Assembly (NCBI GenBank): GCA_963969345.1
Contig: OZ017767.1
Span: 1,674,001 to 1,738,000 of the forward strand
Source of the DNA: Turbatrix aceti
Taxonomy: Eukaryota > Nematoda > Chromadorea > Rhabditida > Panagrolaimidae
Length of the DNA stretch: 64,000 nt
Reading direction: 5' to 3'
Made by a program: the position numbers and the translations under genes. Below are positions 60,001-64,000 of this stretch, piece by piece (positions within the stretch are counted from its first letter, which is position 1; every line of letters starts with the position of its first letter). Below the pieces are notes generated by a model. It ran no database searches. It was not told the origin of the DNA and saw only the letters and a program-made list of their open reading frames with translations.

Positions 60001-60843
60001 CTGCTTGCTCCTGTGGGCGGGTGCCAAAAAACCACAGGCTTCACCTTGCACCCTTTCGCCAAGCGCGAATCCTTTCTCCGGGGTTCACCTCGCAGTCGCC
60101 CGAACGAACGCCACCTCGTCGTCGCCTTCCAGGTCAATGCATTTGTGTTCGAAAAACTTTTCTTTTCTCTACATACGCAAGATGACGATGATGACAACTC
60201 TATATTGTATGTATACGTGCTGACAATTTTTCCTTGTTGCGCGATTTTTTCTTCTGCGCTATAATTTTTCCGCTTGACTGGATTCTGAATAAGGAGCCCC
60301 TGAAATAGAATAGGGATGCAGTGTTCATCCAATCGCGCAACATTGATGTATACAATTTGTTCGGACGCAAACACCTTTGAACTGGTTGCTGGTTGCTAGG
60401 TGGTCTCGGGAGATGAAAGCCGAAGGGCGGCTTGGTGCCAAAATCGACTGTCCATTGTTGTCGGACAGGATGTTTTGTCGGCATCGGCGCAATTTAGCGC
60501 CAAAGGACCGGTGCCATTCTAAACTGGTTCGCGCCTTGCAAGTGCATATTTGATTAACTCACGAACACGAACAAACTCGGTGCACCTGCATTTTGTGTTT
60601 TCGGGCAGGTCAAGTACCAGAGCACCTCCCAGGATGATGTCGTATATCCGTTTTTTTGGCACAGGGAGGTGGGAGGGCATCCCAGATGTTATCGTGTTCG
60701 CGCATGGATACTCAAGTGGATGTTGACCCTTTCCTTGTTCTTCGTCCTCTTCCTGGCCGTTGTTCGAACAAATTGATGCATTTAGTAGATGCTTCATTTT
60801 TTAAGTAATCTCATTGTTCTGTCAAATCTGTCGGATCTGGCAC

Positions 60844-61095
60844 TTATGCCGTGAGTAAGTGCGCGCATGCGTTGTCACTTTTTTGCCCGCAAAATTTGAT
60901 GAACGCTTGCTCACACTCTCCTGACACCCTCCGTTCTCCCAGAAAGATGTTCAACTGAATATGTATTTTCAAAACCTGGGAACATTCCCTGTAAAAGGTG
61001 ACGACATCCACGGCACGCTTCACTGCACCGCACTTGTCATCGATGTTGTCAGGTGGGCAGGAGTACAGCAGACGTGAGTGGATGCGCGAAGACAC
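60844..61095 (-). CDS. Doubtful exon with six spaced cysteines
   Basis: The minus-strand frame contains CPPDNIDDKCGAVKRAVD, FYRECSQ, ECEQAFIKFCGQKSDNAC and then a stop. The hydrophilic, Cys-spaced composition is more protein-like than its neighbours, but there is no ATG start, signal peptide or confirmed partner exon. It may be the last exon of a small secreted protein or chance. Confidence 0.25.
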   Translation of the reverse strand: MSSRIHSRLLYSCPPDNIDDKCGAVKRAVDVVTFYRECSQVLKIHIQLNIFLGERRVSGECEQAFIKFCGQKSDNACAHLLTA

Positions 61096-62403
61096 TTGAC
61101 AGCCAGTCGAATGTACTTACTCGTGTTTGGCGCTCGATTGTGTGGTCAGAAGGGATTATCCGTCACTTTTCGCGATCAGACTTTGCCTGACTTCTTCGAG
61201 CTTTGCTAAAGTTTTTGGTATCTGTTCTGTTTTTGTGGTTGTTGTCGTTGCTACAATAGTTTACGTTATTTGCAAGGAGCAAATTGAGGACATCTGGTTT
61301 TCATTAATTAACACCAATTTTAGTTTATCTTGGTTTACATTTGGGTTTTTTTCGCGCATAAACATTTTGTACTTTGTTTCTGGATTTGAATTGATTTTTT
61401 TGTGGCATGTTCACCAGATGATCCACAAAAAATCATCCACCTGAGAAAAACTTGTGTATTTATTTACAAAACGCCAGATGATCCTCTCACTTGACATGTT
61501 TCATTGACTGAAGCGTTCACACCCTCATTGCCCAGTCATCCACGATCCAATCCACGACAATGGCACCAACAAATTGGTCATGTGTCCGCGCAGTGCGCAC
61601 CGGCAGGCAGACTACCACTCACGGATGGCCATTCTTCCCCCGTTCTCCTGCCCTTTTTTTTCGCGCGATACAGAAAACAAAACAATGGCTCCTCCCGTCG
61701 AACAGGGGGCTTCAACTCGACTATTATTTGTTATTCCCAAACTCTTACTCATGTCAGTCTTCTGTCTTCTACCTGGCCCGGTCATTCATTCAGCTAGCTC
61801 TGGTGTCTGACTGACCACCGAGCTAGAAGAGAGGAAAGATACTACTACGACGGCTAAACAAACACCCTACATATGTCCAACTCACCTGCAACTCGTCCCT
61901 CTCCCATTGTTTCACTCCCTGTAAACACTAAACAATCTACTTGAAATTTCTGTTGACCATTGACATGTACGACGAGCTTGCGCAGAATTGTTTCATATTT
62001 ATTTCGAGGAGCCGGCTGTTGCTTTTCGCCGACGTGACTGTTTCCTTCCTTCCTTCCTTCTTTCCCTTTCTAGACAAATAAGGTCTTTTGCTTTTTATTC
62101 ATTACTTTTTTCACCTGTTCTCACTTGATGGACCGGGTCCATATTACCTTTTGTCCGATCCGGCCAAGTTCGGAGCATGAACAAAGAAGCAGGAATGTAC
62201 ACAGTGCAAAGTGCGAAAAATGACCACTGTACAGGAGTTGTTGTGTCATTGGGGAGTACGGTCTTTTGATGTTTTCACGAGTGTTGAAGAGCGGTGCGGG
62301 TATTGTTTTTGGGTGATTTTTGATCACGGAGTTTTACTTTTGATCTACTCGGAAGGAGTTTTGGTTTTTCTGATCCCTAATATTTTTTCTCGGTTTTTCA
62401 ATT

Positions 62404-62492
62404 CGTTAAAAAATGTTTATACCTGTCCAGAATTGAACCCAGAACTACTGAAACGATGCAAAAACGGTCATTTTGCTTTTGAGCTATCCAAA
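62404..62492 (-). repeat. tRNA-like sequence, possible SINE or tRNA pseudogene
   Basis: The minus strand shows GGATAGCTCAAAAGC (A-box-like) and GGGTTCAATTCTGG (B-box-like) at roughly tRNA spacing, but the acceptor stem does not close well. Another B-box-like GGGTTCAAATCC lies on the minus strand near 55460. Confidence 0.3.
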
Positions 62493-63229
62493 CAAATGTA
62501 ACTAAATCGTAAATATTTTTTTCAACCCATAAAAAATTTTTTTTCACCCAAATCCTTGACGCCTGTGACGCCTGTTTTCGTCGAGCAGATGACTTCACTT
62601 CCTTCCCCTTCAATTTTTTCCCAGCAGGATTTTGTTCACTATCAAGTTACACCTTCCGTCCTTTATCCTTCCGAACGGCGCATGCCAACAGGAGTCCCTC
62701 TCCTTCTCTCCGCACTGCCATCCGAGCCATCCCATCCCGCCAAACCTATTCCATTTGCCAGGAAAGGTTTTAGCCACCAGAAAAAAAATTAATACCCTTG
62801 GCAGGCGGTGTTTATCTGCTGACTGAGTCTTTTGTAGTCCTCCCGGCAAGGCCCGGACCTGGGTGTTAGTTTGCAAAATTTTTGTTGTTGTTCCTCCTTA
62901 CCCGCTCATATGATGACACTTTTGTTTACAGAAAAAAAAGTTGCTAGCTTGAACCCTGTGGGAAAGCCGGATAAAAAACTGGCTCAAAAGTGTGAGGTAA
63001 GAGAGGTGAGCAAAAATGAGGGGTTACTAGTATGATGACGCGAGACAACTGCATTCTTGACTGTTTTCCTGTCGACCACTTGACATAATCCTTTGCTCAT
63101 TCTGTTCTATTTTTTACGCGTTATTCGTGTTTTTTTTTATTTTTTTGTGGGTAATTTTTTTTTCTTTTCAGGACGGATCCTCACTAAAAAATTACCAAAC
63201 CCCCGGGTAATCCAGAAACCAAAGCAACG

Positions 63230-64000
63230 ATGCCAAGATTACCTATCCTGGCGCTTATTCTTCTGCTTGGCACCTGGCAGCCTTCAGTCGAAGGCTCGTA
63301 CCATCGTAAAGGTCAAAAAAAGTGCGAGCAGATTACCATTCCACTCTGCAAGGGTATTGGATACAACATGACGTCATTCCCCAACGGTTACGGTCACGAA
63401 AAGCAGGAAGAAGCTGGAATGGAGGTTCACCAATTTTACCCTCTCGTTGAGGTAAGTATTTGCGCTCTTTCAAAATTTTTTTCACTGATTTATATTTTTT
63501 TGTAGGTCGGTTGTTACAAGCACCTCAAATTCTTCCTCTGCTCCCTGTACACGCCAATTTGCCAGGAAAATTATGAAATGGAAGTCCGTCCCTGCCGGGA
63601 GGTCTGTCTCGAAGCGAAAAAGAGATGCGCGCCCATCATGCAGCAATATGGATTCAAGTGGCCTGAAACATTGTTCTGCGATGCCCTTCCCCGAGCCGCA
63701 GATCAGGCGACCACCGGCGAAATCTGTGCTGCTCCTCCAGATGCCCTCGCTGAATCCAGTTTTGAAGTACTGGAGACCTCTACAAAACCCAAATCCCGAC
63801 CTGCCCAGCCGAAACCCAAATCCAAGACCAAGCCAGTGTCGCCCAGCATCATTGATCTCAACATTGTCGACACCCAGTGCGAGTGCCGCTGCGTAAGGCC
63901 ATTCCACGTGACTGTCTCTTCCCTCGATCGAGTGCACAACGTCACAAACTGCGCCTACGCCTGTCGATCACCTGCCCTGGCCCGTCCGGCTGACCAGCAA
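63230..64000 (+). CDS. Frizzled-family Wnt receptor, N-terminal part (cut by window end)
   Basis: Exons 63230-63451 and 63506 to beyond 64000. Signal peptide MPRLPILALILLLGTWQPSVEG, then the ten-Cys Frizzled domain: CEQITIPLC, GYNMTSFPN, HQFYPLVEVGC, FFLCSLYTPIC, VRPCREVC, CAPIMQQYGFKWPE and LFCDALP. GFxWPE and the general wording resemble the Fz5/8 class (CFZ-2 in C. elegans), but the class call needs the transmembrane part. A Pro/Lys-rich linker follows (KPKSRPAQPKPKSKTKP), then CECRC, the start of the pre-membrane Cys region. A TTTCAG at about 63165 just before the start suggests a spliced or trans-spliced leader. Confidence 0.93.

Larger units (their letters stand above)
54056..63229. other. 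9-kb stretch without a convincing gene, upstream of Frizzled
   Basis: Composition alternates between A/T-rich tracts and patches rich in CTTCC, CATC and TGAC. I found microsatellites (TTCAT near 59817, CCTT near 62043, a run of C at 58059), two weak tRNA-like motifs and one doubtful Cys-containing frame, but nothing with consistent splicing. The size and position suit a regulatory region of the developmental gene at 63230. Confidence 0.5.

Noticed and set aside
1..64000. CRISPR arrays, operons with ribosome binding sites, or other prokaryotic systems
   Set aside because: The window is eukaryotic with spliced genes; repeats found are transposons, coding repeats or microsatellites.

Overview
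The window is eukaryotic and almost certainly from a nematode. Coding exons are short, many introns are 45-110 bp with GTAAGT-like donors and TTTTCAG/TTTTAG acceptors, intergenic DNA is A/T-rich, and one gene is a nematode-type serpentine chemoreceptor. I cannot name the species; nothing points to Caenorhabditis itself. All gene models below were assembled by hand from splice signals, reading phase and comparison of paralogues, and each adds up to a whole number of codons.

Layout. 493-919: last three exons of an unrecognised gene. 1246-15824: a tandem array of nine intact genes (two on the minus strand) plus one orphan terminal exon. They encode secreted proteins with a signal peptide, a basic segment, a first Cys domain (normally 8 Cys) and a second 6-Cys domain, with each module on its own exon. 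16122-17338: a secreted protein with two similar halves. 17792-19561: an S28-type serine peptidase lacking its Ser and Asp. 19832-21371: a serpentine receptor. 21673-24495 (minus): an ABHD12-like lysophospholipid lipase with a second candidate membrane exon. 27489-34199 (minus): a complete ten-exon CAND1. 34937-44570: four papain-family proteases (two recent duplicates, one divergent, one pseudogene) and a Pro/Ala/Val-rich secreted protein. 44845-51378 (minus): four short secreted Cys-rich proteins, three of them in a 1,698-bp tandem duplication. 51941-54055: a PDZ protein with a basic tail of 11-residue repeats. 54056-63229: about 9 kb with no convincing gene. 63230-64000: start of a Frizzled receptor, cut by the window end.

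Mobile DNA is abundant and often datable from target-site duplications: a 479-bp hAT-type element, a 540-bp hAT-type element nested in a 5'-truncated LINE, a 1,369-bp foldback element that breaks a cathepsin gene, a LINE fragment in a CAND1 intron, two LINE 3'-end families each seen twice, and an insertion that appears to have become an intron.

Biologically, the accessory part reads as a set of secreted proteins expanded by local duplication: Cys-rich proteins, papain-family proteases, a dead S28 homologue and short Cys-rich proteins. GATA-type motifs (ACTGATAA and variants) lie upstream of many of the array genes, which in nematodes would suggest gut expression. A digestive or defence role is an inference. 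The conserved genes (ABHD12, CAND1, Frizzled) are ordinary and show no functional link to this set.
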